From assembly GCF_015594545.1 (NCBI RefSeq), contig NZ_JADIIO010000001.1:62001-126000 (forward strand): a DNA stretch of 64,000 nt. Reading direction: 5' to 3'. A program made the translations under genes and the position numbers. The notes under the pieces were generated by a model. The model saw nothing but the letters and a program-made list of their open reading frames with translations. It searched no databases and was not told the origin of the DNA. Positions 1 through 8,898 of this stretch are shown one piece after another (the stretch's first letter is position 1; each line of letters begins with the position of its first letter). The DNA is from Staphylococcus durrellii (GTDB taxonomy: Bacteria > Bacillota > Bacilli > Staphylococcales > Staphylococcaceae).

Positions 1-901
1 TTGGATTATTTCGATGCGTTATTTTAGTGATTTTGACAATCGGTTGTTTTCTTGAACCAGAATAACTTCCTGGAAATTCTCCGAATGGACCTTCGATTTC
101 ACGTTTTCGCGGTTCAATGTAACCTTCAAGTACAATTTCACTACGTGCTGGAATGTCCAAATTCCCAGTTTCGCTTTTCGTTAATTCAATTGGTTCGCCT
201 TTTAAAGCGCCTGCGAAATCATATTCTGATTGAACATATTCAATTGGTGTACTCGCCATAAAGCTTAATACAGGATCATTACCTAGGCAGATTGCGATAG
301 GTAAAGGTTCATTTTGCTCTTCAGCATGACTTAAATGGACAGCGATATCATGGAATGGTAAAGGTTGGATGCCAACTTTATCTTTACCTTTGACTTGAAC
401 ACGATAAGTCCCTGCATTCTGTTCTTCATAATTATCTGGTTTGTTTGGGTCTTTACTTACAATTAGCGCTTTTGATAAATAATAGCCTGCATCGAATTCA
501 TTAATTCTAAATAATGGCAAAATATCAAATAGATTAATACCATCTTCTTCGCTAATAATGTTTTCTTTTACAGGAGCATCTTTTGCATCTACCCAATTGG
601 GTTTTATAGGGTATTTGTCCCATTTTTCTTTTAATGCAAAAAATTGATCTTTAATTGAAGTGTTTTTAGGTAAATCAAGCATCAAGGCGTGATTTTGCCA
701 ACTACCATGGACATTTAACACAAGTGGTGTGTGATAGCCTTTAATATTTTCGACTAATACTGCAGGTCCATTTTCCAAATCTGGTGCATTTCTTCCAATT
801 GCACTCAAATCTGGTTCAGGCATAACTTCATCTTTGACTCTAATTAATTGATTTTCTGATTCTAACAGATCTAAAAATTCTCTTAAATCTTGATAAGCCA
901 A
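1..901 (-). CDS. bsdC: UbiD-family (hydroxy)aryl acid decarboxylase, 3' end outside window
   Basis: Reverse-strand reading frame open from about 901 to the window edge, about 300 residues, beginning MAYQDLREFLDLLESENQ and reaching the conserved UbiD segment KITHRNNP. UbiD enzymes are prenyl-FMN-dependent, non-oxidative decarboxylases of aromatic acids; in the BsdBCD type the C subunit is catalytic. The start is a TTG at 901 behind an AAGAAGTGA-like SD; a GTG at 910 is an alternative. It lies 75 bp downstream of the UbiX gene on the same strand, as in bsdBCD of Bacillus, so a small bsdD would be expected beyond the left edge. The C-terminal part is missing from this window, so substrate class cannot be judged. 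Confidence 0.85.
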   Translation of the reverse strand, partial: MAYQDLREFLDLLESENQLIRVKDEVMPEPDLSAIGRNAPDLENGPAVLVENIKGYHTPLVLNVHGSWQNHALMLDLPKNTSIKDQFFALKEKWDKYPIKPNWVDAKDAPVKENIISEEDGINLFDILPLFRINEFDAGYYLSKALIVSKDPNKPDNYEEQNAGTYRVQVKGKDKVGIQPLPFHDIAVHLSHAEEQNEPLPIAICLGNDPVLSFMASTPIEYVQSEYDFAGALKGEPIELTKSETGNLDIPARSEIVLEGYIEPRKREIEGPFGEFPGSYSGSRKQPIVKITKITHRNNP

Positions 902-976
902 TGCGTTCACTTCTTTCTTGTAAAATTGAATGTTTTAAATGATTTATTTGTTCATCTTTTTGTGATGAGTTTTAGA

Positions 977-1552
977 TTATGCTTGTTTCGAAAATCCCGT
1001 CCATACTTTTCCTGCGGGTAATTTATTTATGCCAAATTGGGCTAGTAAGCGATAAACAATATGGTCAATTAATTCGTTAATGCTTTCTGGATGATTATAA
1101 AATGCAGGCATTGCAGGGAAAATTGTTACGCCCATACGTGATAGTTTGAGCATATGTTCTAAGTGGATATCATTTAGGGGTGTTTCGCGTGGCATTAATA
1201 CGAGTTTTTTTCTTTCTTTAAGCATGACATCTGCTGCTCTCGTAATAAGGTTATCTGCTAAACCTATACTGATAGTAGCCAAAGATTTCATACTACAAGG
1301 CGCAACAATCATACCATCTACACTAAATGAGCCGCTTGATATGGCAGCGCCTAAGTTTTTAGGTGAATAGTAATAATCAGATAAGTTACGTACCTCGTCT
1401 ATACTATAATGTGTTTCTTCATTGATTGTAGTTAAAGCCCATTGGGATACGACTAAATGAGTTTCTACATTTTCTATATCTTTTAAAATTTCTAAAAGTC
1501 TAATGCCAAAAATGGCACCAGTAGCTCCAGATATACCTACGATTAATTTCAT
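977..1552 (-). CDS. bsdB: UbiX-family flavin prenyltransferase (BsdB-like)
   Basis: A 191-residue protein starting [20 protein letters not shown], the UbiX/Pad1 Rossmann-like FMN-binding start, with the [13 protein letters not shown] and LMPRETPL family motifs. UbiX enzymes make the prenylated FMN cofactor used by UbiD decarboxylases, so this gene should activate the adjacent BsdC-like protein. Length is normal for the family. The ATG follows a GAGGGATG-type SD. The gene heads the leftward transcript and is divergent from a LysR regulator, matching the B. subtilis bsdA/bsdBCD arrangement for phenolic acid detoxification. Function by family and context; the substrate is inferred. Confidence 0.9.
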   Translation of the reverse strand: MKLIVGISGATGAIFGIRLLEILKDIENVETHLVVSQWALTTINEETHYSIDEVRNLSDYYYSPKNLGAAISSGSFSVDGMIVAPCSMKSLATISIGLADNLITRAADVMLKERKKLVLMPRETPLNDIHLEHMLKLSRMGVTIFPAMPAFYNHPESINELIDHIVYRLLAQFGINKLPAGKVWTGFSKQA

Positions 1553-1659
1553 CTTGCATCCCTCCTCTCATTTGCTAGTATAATTCTAAAAATATACATA
1601 TAATAAATATATATTAAATATTAAAATAATACTTTTTGAGTATAAAAGAGGTGATTGCA
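1553..1659. promoter_or_regulatory. Divergent promoter region between bsdB and the lysR gene
   Basis: Very AT-rich spacer of 107 bp between two start codons, the normal place for a LysR operator controlling both directions. It contains A/T palindromic stretches near 1593-1625, but I could not assign one T-N11-A box with confidence. Confidence 0.4.
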
Positions 1660-2544
1660 ATGGAATTGAGACATTTAAATTATTTTGTAGCAATTGCAGA
1701 AAAGGGAAGCATAACTAAAGCGGCAAAGTCGTTAAACATTGCACAACCACCGCTTAGTCGCCAGTTGAAAGATTTGGAGAATGAGCTTGGTTTCAATCTA
1801 TTTGAAAGAAATAAAAAGAAAAAAGTTAAACTTACTGCGCAAGGTCGTTTTTTTCTGGAAAAAGCTAAATATATATTAAATACAGTAGACGGTGTTTTAG
1901 TTGAAGCGGAAGAATTTAATGAGCAAATTAATCAAAAACTAGCTATTGGAACGACAATTTATAGTTCTCAAACGATGTTTAAACAAATAGATCTATTTAA
2001 GCAACATAATAAACAAATCTTGTTTAATATTTGGGAATCTAATAGCGTTTCAATCATGGAATTATTAAAAGAACGAAAAATAGATGTGGGTTATATCAAC
2101 GAGGAATTATACGATAAAGATATTGAGACACAAACTATCGTTGAAGATGAATGCGTTTGCGTCTTGCCTCAACCTATTGCTAAGCTATGTGATAGAGATG
2201 CGTTGACAATAGAAGAATTATCACAATTACCTTTAATTTTACTTACTTCAACAACATATAGTGGATTATATAAACAAATTATGGATACTTTTAACACGCA
2301 TCAACTTGATGCCAATGTACAATGTGAATGTTATGATTCATCAATGTTAATTCAGTTACTATCAAGAGATTATGGTGTTACAATCATGCCAAAATCTTCA
2401 ATATCAAAATGCATTGCTAAAGATTATGTAATTTTACCAATTCTTGATAATCCATGGTTACCTAAAACAAAAATTGTATGGCGCAAAGAAGGATATACTC
2501 CCAAAATTGCTAAGTCATTTATTCAATCAAATCTATATTCTTAA
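1660..2544 (+). CDS. LysR-family transcriptional regulator, divergent from bsdBC
   Basis: A 294-residue LysR protein. The N-terminal winged HTH (MELRHLNYFVAIAEKGSITK, then KSLNIAQPPLSRQLKDLE) is followed by a periplasmic-binding-like effector domain from about residue 90. The ATG at 1660 has an AAAGAGGTG SD and gives the standard LysR N-terminus; an upstream in-frame TTG at 1636 lacks this support. It is divergent from the UbiX/UbiD genes across about 107 bp, so by analogy with BsdA it probably activates them in response to an aromatic acid. The inducer is inferred, not seen. Confidence 0.88.
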   Translation: MELRHLNYFVAIAEKGSITKAAKSLNIAQPPLSRQLKDLENELGFNLFERNKKKKVKLTAQGRFFLEKAKYILNTVDGVLVEAEEFNEQINQKLAIGTTIYSSQTMFKQIDLFKQHNKQILFNIWESNSVSIMELLKERKIDVGYINEELYDKDIETQTIVEDECVCVLPQPIAKLCDRDALTIEELSQLPLILLTSTTYSGLYKQIMDTFNTHQLDANVQCECYDSSMLIQLLSRDYGVTIMPKSSISKCIAKDYVILPILDNPWLPKTKIVWRKEGYTPKIAKSFIQSNLYS

Positions 2545-2923
2545 AGTATATAATTAGTTAAGTATAGTAAAATTATTTTAAAATAAAATGTTCAATAGAG
2601 AAGTTAAATAGTTGAACGTTATAAATGAGCTTTAAAAATTTTGAAAATAAAAAGGTATGGTCATGACATCAATGAATAGTAAGATCTTTAAGGCTAATGA
2701 TACTTTGACCGGGATTACTAGAGGACAAGTATAAATAAAATGCAATTTAAAAATTTAATCATGTTAAAGTGTTAATTTTTATTAATGGTGATTTTTTAAT
2801 TACAACTTTGAAAAAATTATAAAATAACTTTCCAAAGTATTTATTAAATAAAAGTATAAATTTTTAATTGTTTTGTTATACTCTTGTTAATCAATATTAT
2901 AATTGACGAAATGAGGGTACAAA
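2545..2923. other. Non-coding gap of about 380 bp
   Basis: AT-rich. It holds one 23-codon frame (2663-2734) with a weak AAAAGG SD and no recognisable relatives, and a plausible promoter just before the monooxygenase gene (a TATAAT at about 2898). No RNA gene or repeat recognised. Confidence 0.4.
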
Positions 2924-4243
2924 ATGGCGAGCGAAATGCATTTAACAGCTTTAGTTTATAGCACAGGTCTACATCCAGATTCATGGCGACTTCCTAATTC
3001 TCATATAGATGAAATTGGAAGTATTGATTTTCAAATTAAGATGGCACAATTGGCTGAACGAGGTAAGTTAGATGCTTTCTTTCTGGGAGATGGGCAATAC
3101 ATCTCAGAAGAAGGTACTGGGCAGATTTCTTACTATTTTGAACCTATAACAGCCTTGGCTGCAGTTTCTCGTGAAACAAAACATATTGGGCTTGTGTCGA
3201 CGATTTCATCTTCATTTTATGAGCCATATTTAGCCGCACGAATGTTATCAAGTCTAAATCAAATATCGCAAGGACGTATTGGTGCTAATATCGTTACATC
3301 ACAATTTGATTTAGAAGCTCAAAATTTTTCCATGGATAAGTTACCGTTACTTGATGAAAGATATCACCGTGCAGACGAATTTATTACAGTTATGAAAAAA
3401 TTGTGGGGGTCTTTTCATAAAAACGCAATTATTAATGACAAAGAAACTGGTGTCGGATTAGATAGTAATCAAATAAAGGCAATTAAACATACTGGTCCAC
3501 ACTTCCAAGTGAATGGTGCAATTAATATACCTACGTCTGAATATGGTCGACCTATATTATTTCAAGCAGGGACATCTATATCAGGAAGAGAGATAGCAGC
3601 GCGACATGTTGAAGGTATATTTTCTATTGCTTGGAATATGCAAGATGCGCTGGATTTTAGAGAAGACATTCGTTTACGCGCAATTAAAGAAAATCGTCGT
3701 GCACCACTCGTGTTACCTGGTTTAACAGTCTATGTTGATGAAACATACGATAAAGCATACGCTTTAAAACAAGAATTAGATCAATTTGTATCTATAGAGA
3801 ATAGGAAAAAGCGTTTATCTCAAGCGATAGGGCTAGATATTGCTAATTGGGAAATGGATGAGCGCGTTCCTAACTTGCAACCCTATGAAGAAGTACAACA
3901 AAAAGTCGTTAAATCAATTTATATTGCTGTGAAAAATGCCGTTGAAACTGAGGAATTAACTTTGAGACAATTACTCGAACGCTTTTCAACATGGATAGGT
4001 CATAAGACGATTGTGGGTACACCTGATATTGTTGCTGACGAAATGATTGAATGGTTCCAGCAAGGGGCGTGTGATGGATTTACATTAATGCCGCCCACAT
4101 ATCCAGATTTATTTGAAAAGTTCATTGACCTCGTCATCCCAGTTTTACAAGAGCGTGGTGTCTTTAGAAAAGAGTATGAGCACGCAACGTTAAAAGGACA
4201 TTTAGGGTTGATGGAGTATGAGGAAAAAATTAAAAGTCGATAA
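2924..4243 (+). CDS. LLM-class flavin-dependent monooxygenase (NtaA/SnaA/DszA type)
   Basis: A 439-residue protein of the bacterial luciferase-like fold. Family features are HLTALVYSTGLHPDSWR near the N-terminus, the FFLGDGQYIS loop, TKHIGLVSTISSSFYEPY, GRIGANIVTS and the late ACDGFTLMPP motif. NtaA/SnaA/DszA proteins use reduced FMN from a separate flavin reductase to oxygenate small organic substrates, often xenobiotic or sulfur compounds. No reductase is adjacent; a flavin reductase gene lies far away at 53493-54176. It is a single-gene unit with its own terminator. The ATG follows ATGAGGGTAC. The substrate cannot be assigned. Confidence 0.85.
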   Translation: MASEMHLTALVYSTGLHPDSWRLPNSHIDEIGSIDFQIKMAQLAERGKLDAFFLGDGQYISEEGTGQISYYFEPITALAAVSRETKHIGLVSTISSSFYEPYLAARMLSSLNQISQGRIGANIVTSQFDLEAQNFSMDKLPLLDERYHRADEFITVMKKLWGSFHKNAIINDKETGVGLDSNQIKAIKHTGPHFQVNGAINIPTSEYGRPILFQAGTSISGREIAARHVEGIFSIAWNMQDALDFREDIRLRAIKENRRAPLVLPGLTVYVDETYDKAYALKQELDQFVSIENRKKRLSQAIGLDIANWEMDERVPNLQPYEEVQQKVVKSIYIAVKNAVETEELTLRQLLERFSTWIGHKTIVGTPDIVADEMIEWFQQGACDGFTLMPPTYPDLFEKFIDLVIPVLQERGVFRKEYEHATLKGHLGLMEYEEKIKSR

Positions 4244-4275
4244 TAAATTATAATTAGTTAGTATTTCTAAAACGC

Positions 4276-4311
4276 AAAAGAGTCACAAATTTTTAGTTTG
4301 TGACTCTTTTT
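4276..4311 (+). terminator. Intrinsic terminator after the monooxygenase gene
   Basis: Perfect 14-bp stem (AAAAGAGTCACAAA pairing with TTTGTGACTCTTTT) around a 7-nt loop. The A/T ends allow it to work in both directions, also ending the leftward SulP transcript. Confidence 0.9.
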
Positions 4312-4353
4312 AATATGAAAAGAATGCAATTCTATATTTATAATCCCCAAAAT

Positions 4354-5808
4354 TTATTGAGTTAAATGGTTTTCATTCAATTTACTTAATTCTGAGATAA
4401 TCTTGTGGCTGTCGGAATTTAAGTTTTTGACATAAACGGTGTTATTGCCGTTTTCGAATTTTTCTACGATGGTATCTACAGCATCTACGGCTGAATCATC
4501 CCATAAATGAGCTTTTGAGAAATCTAATTCAACAATACTATTACTTATATTGAAATCAAGGTGACTCATTATAGAATCGATAGATACGAAGAATATTTGT
4601 CCGTCAAAAGAAAAACGTTTCATTGAACCTAAGTCATCGTAATCGATATGAACTTTGGATATTTTAGTAGCAAAGAACAGAGCGCTAAATATTACCCCTA
4701 CAACGACACCGATAGCTAAATTATGTGTCATTAAAACAATAACGACAGTTAATATCATCACAACTGCATCTGTTTTTGGTGCATTTTTAATATATTTGAA
4801 TGACTTCCAATCAATCGTACCCATTGAAACCATAACCATAATTCCAGCTAAGATTGGCATGGGTATTTGGACAACTAGGTCACCAAGAACAATAATCATA
4901 AAGATAAGTAACACACCTGCCGTAAAGGTAGATAATCTACTGTTAGCTCCTGATTTAACATTAATAACCGATTGGCCAATCATTGCACATCCACCCATAC
5001 CGCCAAAGAACCCAGTAACAATATTGGCGATACCTTGTCCGCGAGATTCTCTGTTTTTACTACTGTAAGTATTCGTTGCGTGATCAACTATTTTGGCAGT
5101 TAATAAACTTTCAACAAGCCCGACGATAGCCATTGATAATGAATAAGGAAAAATAATTTTAAATGTATCTATATTAAATGGCACATTAGGTATTAAAAAG
5201 TGTGGCAATGTCTGTTTAATGCTTCCTAAATCACCAACAGTTCTTACATTTGCACCTGTGTATAGATAAATAGCTGTTAAAATAATTATTGCCAATAAAG
5301 GTGCTGGAATTGCTTTGAAAAATCGTGGCACGATATAAACGATGAGTAATGTTACAAAGACATAAATATATGTCGATATAGAAACGCCGAAAATATGTTC
5401 AATTTGAGACATAAATATCATAATCCCTAGTGCGTTTACGAAACCAATCATTACTGAGCGAGGAATGAATTTCATTAGCCGTCCAACTTTAAGTACGCCT
5501 AATAATAACTGAATTAATCCCATTAAAATGGTAGCAGCAAATAAATATTCAACACCATATTCTTTAACTAAAGGCGTGACTATTAAAGCAACTGCACCTG
5601 TGGCACCTGAAATCATAGCAGGTCTACCGCCTACAATTGCAGTTACACTTGCTATAATAAATGCAGCATATAGTCCTACCATAGGATCTACACCAGCAAT
5701 AATAGAGAACGCGATAGCTTCAGGTATTAAAGCTAAAGCTACGACTATTCCAGCAAGTATATTTTTACCTGGTTGGTTAAACCATTCAAATTTTAGCTTT
5801 TCTAGCAT
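4354..5808 (-). CDS. SulP-family anion transporter with STAS domain
   Basis: A 484-residue membrane protein. The SulP signature ([27 protein letters not shown]) lies in the first membrane helices, followed by about 10-12 hydrophobic segments, a [12 protein letters not shown] motif, and a C-terminal STAS domain from about residue 385 ([20 protein letters not shown]). SulP proteins move sulfate, bicarbonate or dicarboxylates; the substrate is not predictable here. The ATG at 5808 has a GAGAGGAG SD, so the longer frame beginning at 5850 is unlikely. It is monocistronic and divergent from the resolvase-like gene across about 107 bp. Confidence 0.85.
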   Translation of the reverse strand: MLEKLKFEWFNQPGKNILAGIVVALALIPEAIAFSIIAGVDPMVGLYAAFIIASVTAIVGGRPAMISGATGAVALIVTPLVKEYGVEYLFAATILMGLIQLLLGVLKVGRLMKFIPRSVMIGFVNALGIMIFMSQIEHIFGVSISTYIYVFVTLLIVYIVPRFFKAIPAPLLAIIILTAIYLYTGANVRTVGDLGSIKQTLPHFLIPNVPFNIDTFKIIFPYSLSMAIVGLVESLLTAKIVDHATNTYSSKNRESRGQGIANIVTGFFGGMGGCAMIGQSVINVKSGANSRLSTFTAGVLLIFMIIVLGDLVVQIPMPILAGIMVMVSMGTIDWKSFKYIKNAPKTDAVVMILTVVIVLMTHNLAIGVVVGVIFSALFFATKISKVHIDYDDLGSMKRFSFDGQIFFVSIDSIMSHLDFNISNSIVELDFSKAHLWDDSAVDAVDTIVEKFENGNNTVYVKNLNSDSHKIISELSKLNENHLTQ

Positions 5809-5915
5809 AACCCATACTCCTCTCAAAAAACATCTAACAAAGTATAGCATATTAGTTTCATATTAACACCCCTTTTTGAAACTATATGTTATACTTTCAG
5901 CAAAGGTGGTGTAGG

Positions 5916-6461
5916 ATGATGAAATATGGTTATATAAGGCCAGTAACGATAAATGATAGCTTAGAAGAACAGTGCGAAAAAATACTTTTACATACAAATA
6001 ATATGCATGAAGAAAGCCATGCTAAAAATAAAGACAGATCCACATTAAGTGAATTATTGAATTCGATTTTGCAACATGAAGATGTCTTATACGTTACGGA
6101 TTTATGTATTCTTGCAGATTCTACTAAACATTTAACCGAAGTATTAGATCATTTTTTGGTAAATAAAATCAGTTTATATGTTATTAACTTAGATAAGGAA
6201 ATTTCAAGTTCTTATAATGAAGCATTTATAGACACACTACACCACATAGTTGAATTTCAAAGCGATATTGTTAAATTTAGAACACGTTTAGGCATGGAAG
6301 ATTATACATGGAAAGGGAAAAAGGTAGGAAGGCCTAAGCGTAATGACCAAAACCTTAAAGATGCAGTCGATATGTATATGAGTAAAAAGTTCACCTTAGA
6401 CGAAATAAAAGCAAAAACAAATATAAGTAGGGCTACTTTATATAGACATCTTGATAGATAA
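5916..6461 (+). CDS. Resolvase-like DNA-binding protein, catalytic serine apparently lost
   Basis: About 181 residues. The start MMKYGYIRPVTINDSLEEQC resembles the N-terminus of serine recombinases (YGYIRVSTxDQ), and the end is a resolvase-type HTH: KKVGRPKRNDQNLKDAVDMY, then FTLDEIKAKTNISRATLYRH. The nucleophilic serine after YIR is replaced by PVT, so catalytic activity is doubtful and a regulatory DNA-binding role is more likely. AGGTGG at 5904-5909 serves ATG 5916 or 5919. No inverted repeats typical of an invertible segment were seen around it. A terminator follows at 6526. Confidence 0.7.
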   Translation: MMKYGYIRPVTINDSLEEQCEKILLHTNNMHEESHAKNKDRSTLSELLNSILQHEDVLYVTDLCILADSTKHLTEVLDHFLVNKISLYVINLDKEISSSYNEAFIDTLHHIVEFQSDIVKFRTRLGMEDYTWKGKKVGRPKRNDQNLKDAVDMYMSKKFTLDEIKAKTNISRATLYRHLDR

Positions 6462-6525
6462 AAGTACTTTAGCATTTCGAAAATAATACTATAAAACATA
6501 TGAAGCGATTTAAATATATACGCGC

Positions 6526-6556
6526 AAACCACATCATCCATTGATGTGGTTTTTTT
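6526..6556 (+). terminator. Intrinsic terminator after the resolvase-like gene
   Basis: Perfect 11-bp stem AAACCACATCA/TGATGTGGTTT with a 5-nt loop and a following T-run. Confidence 0.85.
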
Positions 6557-6640
6557 ATTTTATAGCAGCATAAAATCTTCTAAAAACATCGGTGTCGAGG
6601 CTAAAACAAAAATTTAATTGAAAAATATTATCACTTTTTA

Positions 6641-6699
6641 TTGACAACCATTAATAAAGCGTACTATTATTTGTGTTAAATCGTAACAATTACGATTTG
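6641..6699 (+). promoter_or_regulatory. cnt operon promoter with Zur-type box
   Basis: A TTGACA -35 at 6641-6646 and a TATTAT -10 at 6665-6670 (18-bp spacer) are followed by a perfect 9-3-9 inverted repeat, AAATCGTAA-CAA-TTACGATTT, at 6678-6698. This matches the staphylococcal Zur consensus (TAAATCGTAAT-N-ATTACGATTTA) at all but two outer or central positions. It sits over the expected transcription start, so zinc-replete Zur would repress the operon. In S. aureus the cnt genes are known to respond to zinc and iron. The box is intact although the first gene, cntK, is gone. Confidence 0.8.
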
Positions 6700-6743
6700 A
6701 TAAATCATTTAAGAATTTGGCTTTTTGTACTGTTCATTGTTAG

Positions 6744-7505
6744 TTAACAACGATATTCAATATTTTAAAAGATAAACATTACATAGATGCATTAGAAGCA
6801 TTAGTTGATGATTATAGTCGATTCATTGTGAATACAACACATAAACAACAATATGAAACGTGGGAAGATGAACAAACAAAAGCATATTTAACGCATCAAC
6901 TCCAAAACATTACTGCACTATGCGTAAAACAAGTTGAAATTATTCGTGCACGACGATTTTTAGAGGGTAAGGCGTCTCACTCTGGTTATTTTAACAATGT
7001 CGAGCACTGTATTGAGGAAGAGTTTGGACAATGGCAAATTACTAATGAAGACAAATTGTTATTGGTCGGAGCAGGAGCTTATCCTATGACATTAATTCAA
7101 GTTGCTAAAAAAACGGGTGCCTCAGTCATTGGTATTGATATAGATTCACAAGCAGTGGATTTAGCTCAACGTATTGTTAAGATTTTAGCTCCAAATGACG
7201 ATATTGAAATTACAGAACATACCGTAGATCAAGTGCAAGATATTAAAGATGTCACGCATGTGATTTTTAGTTCCACAGTTCCGATTAAGTACGATATATT
7301 AGACGAGCTATATGCACTCACAAACGAGGATATTGTTGTAGCAATGCGTTATGGTGATGGGATTAAAAAGTTATTTAATTTTCCTTCGCAATCTCCTGAT
7401 GCAAACAAGTGGCACTGTGTTGATAAACGGATAAGACCTTATCAGATTTTTGATATTGCGTTCTATAAGAAGGCAGCAATCAAAGTAGGTGTAAAAGATG
7501 TCTAA
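6744..7505 (+). pseudogene. cntL: 5'-truncated cntL, nicotianamine-synthase-like aminobutyryl transferase
   Basis: Reading begins after an in-frame TAG at 6741. Homology to CntL starts abruptly at about 6756 ([20 protein letters not shown]), so roughly the first 22 residues and the start codon of the usual ~270-residue protein are missing. The first in-frame start is GTG 6828, with no visible SD, giving 225 residues. The remainder is well kept, including [18 protein letters not shown] and the SAM-site motif [14 protein letters not shown]. CntL normally joins an aminobutyrate unit from SAM to D-histidine. The histidine racemase gene cntK, normally just upstream, is absent. Any remaining activity is uncertain. 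Confidence 0.7.
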
Positions 7506-8796
7506 AATATTAATCATTGGGACGGGGCCAGTAGCTATTCAACTGGCTAACATTTGTTATAAATATACGGATACAATCATTGATATGGTAGGACGTGCTA
7601 CTACTTCTACTAAATCTCAACGTTTATTTCAAGCATATAAACGTGACGGGTATTTTGAGGTAATGGCTCAGAACGCGATACATCAGCATTTAACTGGGCA
7701 ATTCCAGGTTAATAATTTATATGGTGATTTAAGTCAAGTGAAGGACGAGTACGACACAGTTATTATGGCCTGTACGGCCGACGCTTATCACAATGTATTA
7801 CGACAATTACCTACACCAACTTTAGAAAATATTAAGCATATTGTTTTAGTATCGCCAACGTTCGGTTCTCACATGATTGTTGAACAATTTATTATGAAGT
7901 TCAATAAAGATATTGAAGTTATCTCCTATTCAACATATATAGGAGATACACGAGTCATTAATCACATGGCTCCTAATCGAGTATTAACCACTGGCGTTAA
8001 AACTAAAATATATATGGGATCTAATCATGAGTTTTCAGAAATGACAGGATATCTAAAAGATTTATTTCAACGATTGAAAATAAAGATGTCAGTTATGGCA
8101 TCGCCACTACATGCTGAGTCGCGCAACAGTTCCCTATACTTACATCCACCATTATTTATGAATGATTTCTCATTAACCGCCGTATTTGATGGCACAAAAG
8201 TACCAGTATATATTTATAAATTGTTTCCTGAAGGACCAATTACGATGACATTGATTCACGAAATGCGATTGATGTGGAAAGAAATATCGACTATAACGCA
8301 AAAGTTAAATGTACCTACAATTAACCTGTTGGAATTTATGACAAAAGAAAATTACCCTGTGAAAGCAGAATCGATAGATAAAGATAACATTGAAAACTTT
8401 GAAACATTGCCAAATATATTACAAGAATATTTATTGTATGTGAGATATTCTGCAATTCTCATTGATCCATTTTCAAAACCAGATAATAAGGGACGTTATT
8501 TTGATTTTTCCGCAGTTCCTATACAAAGGGTTGATCAAGATGAACAACAAATAATACGTATACCTCGTATGCCTAGTGAAGATTATTATCGAACAGCTAT
8601 TATTCAACATATTGCAAAACTTCTTGGTATTGCTACACCAATGATAGATAAGTTTTTACAAAGGTATATTGAGCGCTGTCAAAGATACAGATTAGAGCAT
8701 CCAGATCAACGCTTGTCATCACAATTTGATATAGAACTTTTTAAAGAAGATATGGATTTAATTACAAGATTTTTAGAAATAAAAAAGATAGTTTAG
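7498..8796 (+). CDS. cntM: Staphylopine-type opine dehydrogenase CntM
   Basis: A 432-residue protein, the expected length for CntM, starting [20 protein letters not shown], a Rossmann NAD(P)-binding motif. CntM reductively condenses the CntL product with pyruvate to complete staphylopine, a secreted metallophore. The ATG overlaps the end of cntL by 8 bp, showing translational coupling. The frame is open along its whole length and shows no sign of decay, in contrast to cntL and the missing cntK. A gap of about 100 bp with no clear terminator separates it from cntA. Confidence 0.88.
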   Translation: MSKILIIGTGPVAIQLANICYKYTDTIIDMVGRATTSTKSQRLFQAYKRDGYFEVMAQNAIHQHLTGQFQVNNLYGDLSQVKDEYDTVIMACTADAYHNVLRQLPTPTLENIKHIVLVSPTFGSHMIVEQFIMKFNKDIEVISYSTYIGDTRVINHMAPNRVLTTGVKTKIYMGSNHEFSEMTGYLKDLFQRLKIKMSVMASPLHAESRNSSLYLHPPLFMNDFSLTAVFDGTKVPVYIYKLFPEGPITMTLIHEMRLMWKEISTITQKLNVPTINLLEFMTKENYPVKAESIDKDNIENFETLPNILQEYLLYVRYSAILIDPFSKPDNKGRYFDFSAVPIQRVDQDEQQIIRIPRMPSEDYYRTAIIQHIAKLLGIATPMIDKFLQRYIERCQRYRLEHPDQRLSSQFDIELFKEDMDLITRFLEIKKIV

Positions 8797-8898
8797 CAGT
8801 GTGACATGACAGTTTGCTAAAGGCACAAATTATTAAATGATTTTGGACATTACATAAAATAACCAACACAATTTTTCTATACGGAAAGAGGAAAAAGC

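Noticed and set aside
52..261. Forward 69-codon frame at the left edge
   Set aside because: Antisense shadow of the UbiD coding region.
2663..2734. A 23-codon frame (MTSMNSKIFKANDTLTGITR...) as a small gene
   Set aside because: Weak SD, no recognised family and no conserved context; kept only as a note in the gap entry.
4655..5068. Forward 137-codon frame inside the SulP gene
   Set aside because: Antisense to a clear transporter gene; no SD and a composition typical of reversed membrane-protein codons.
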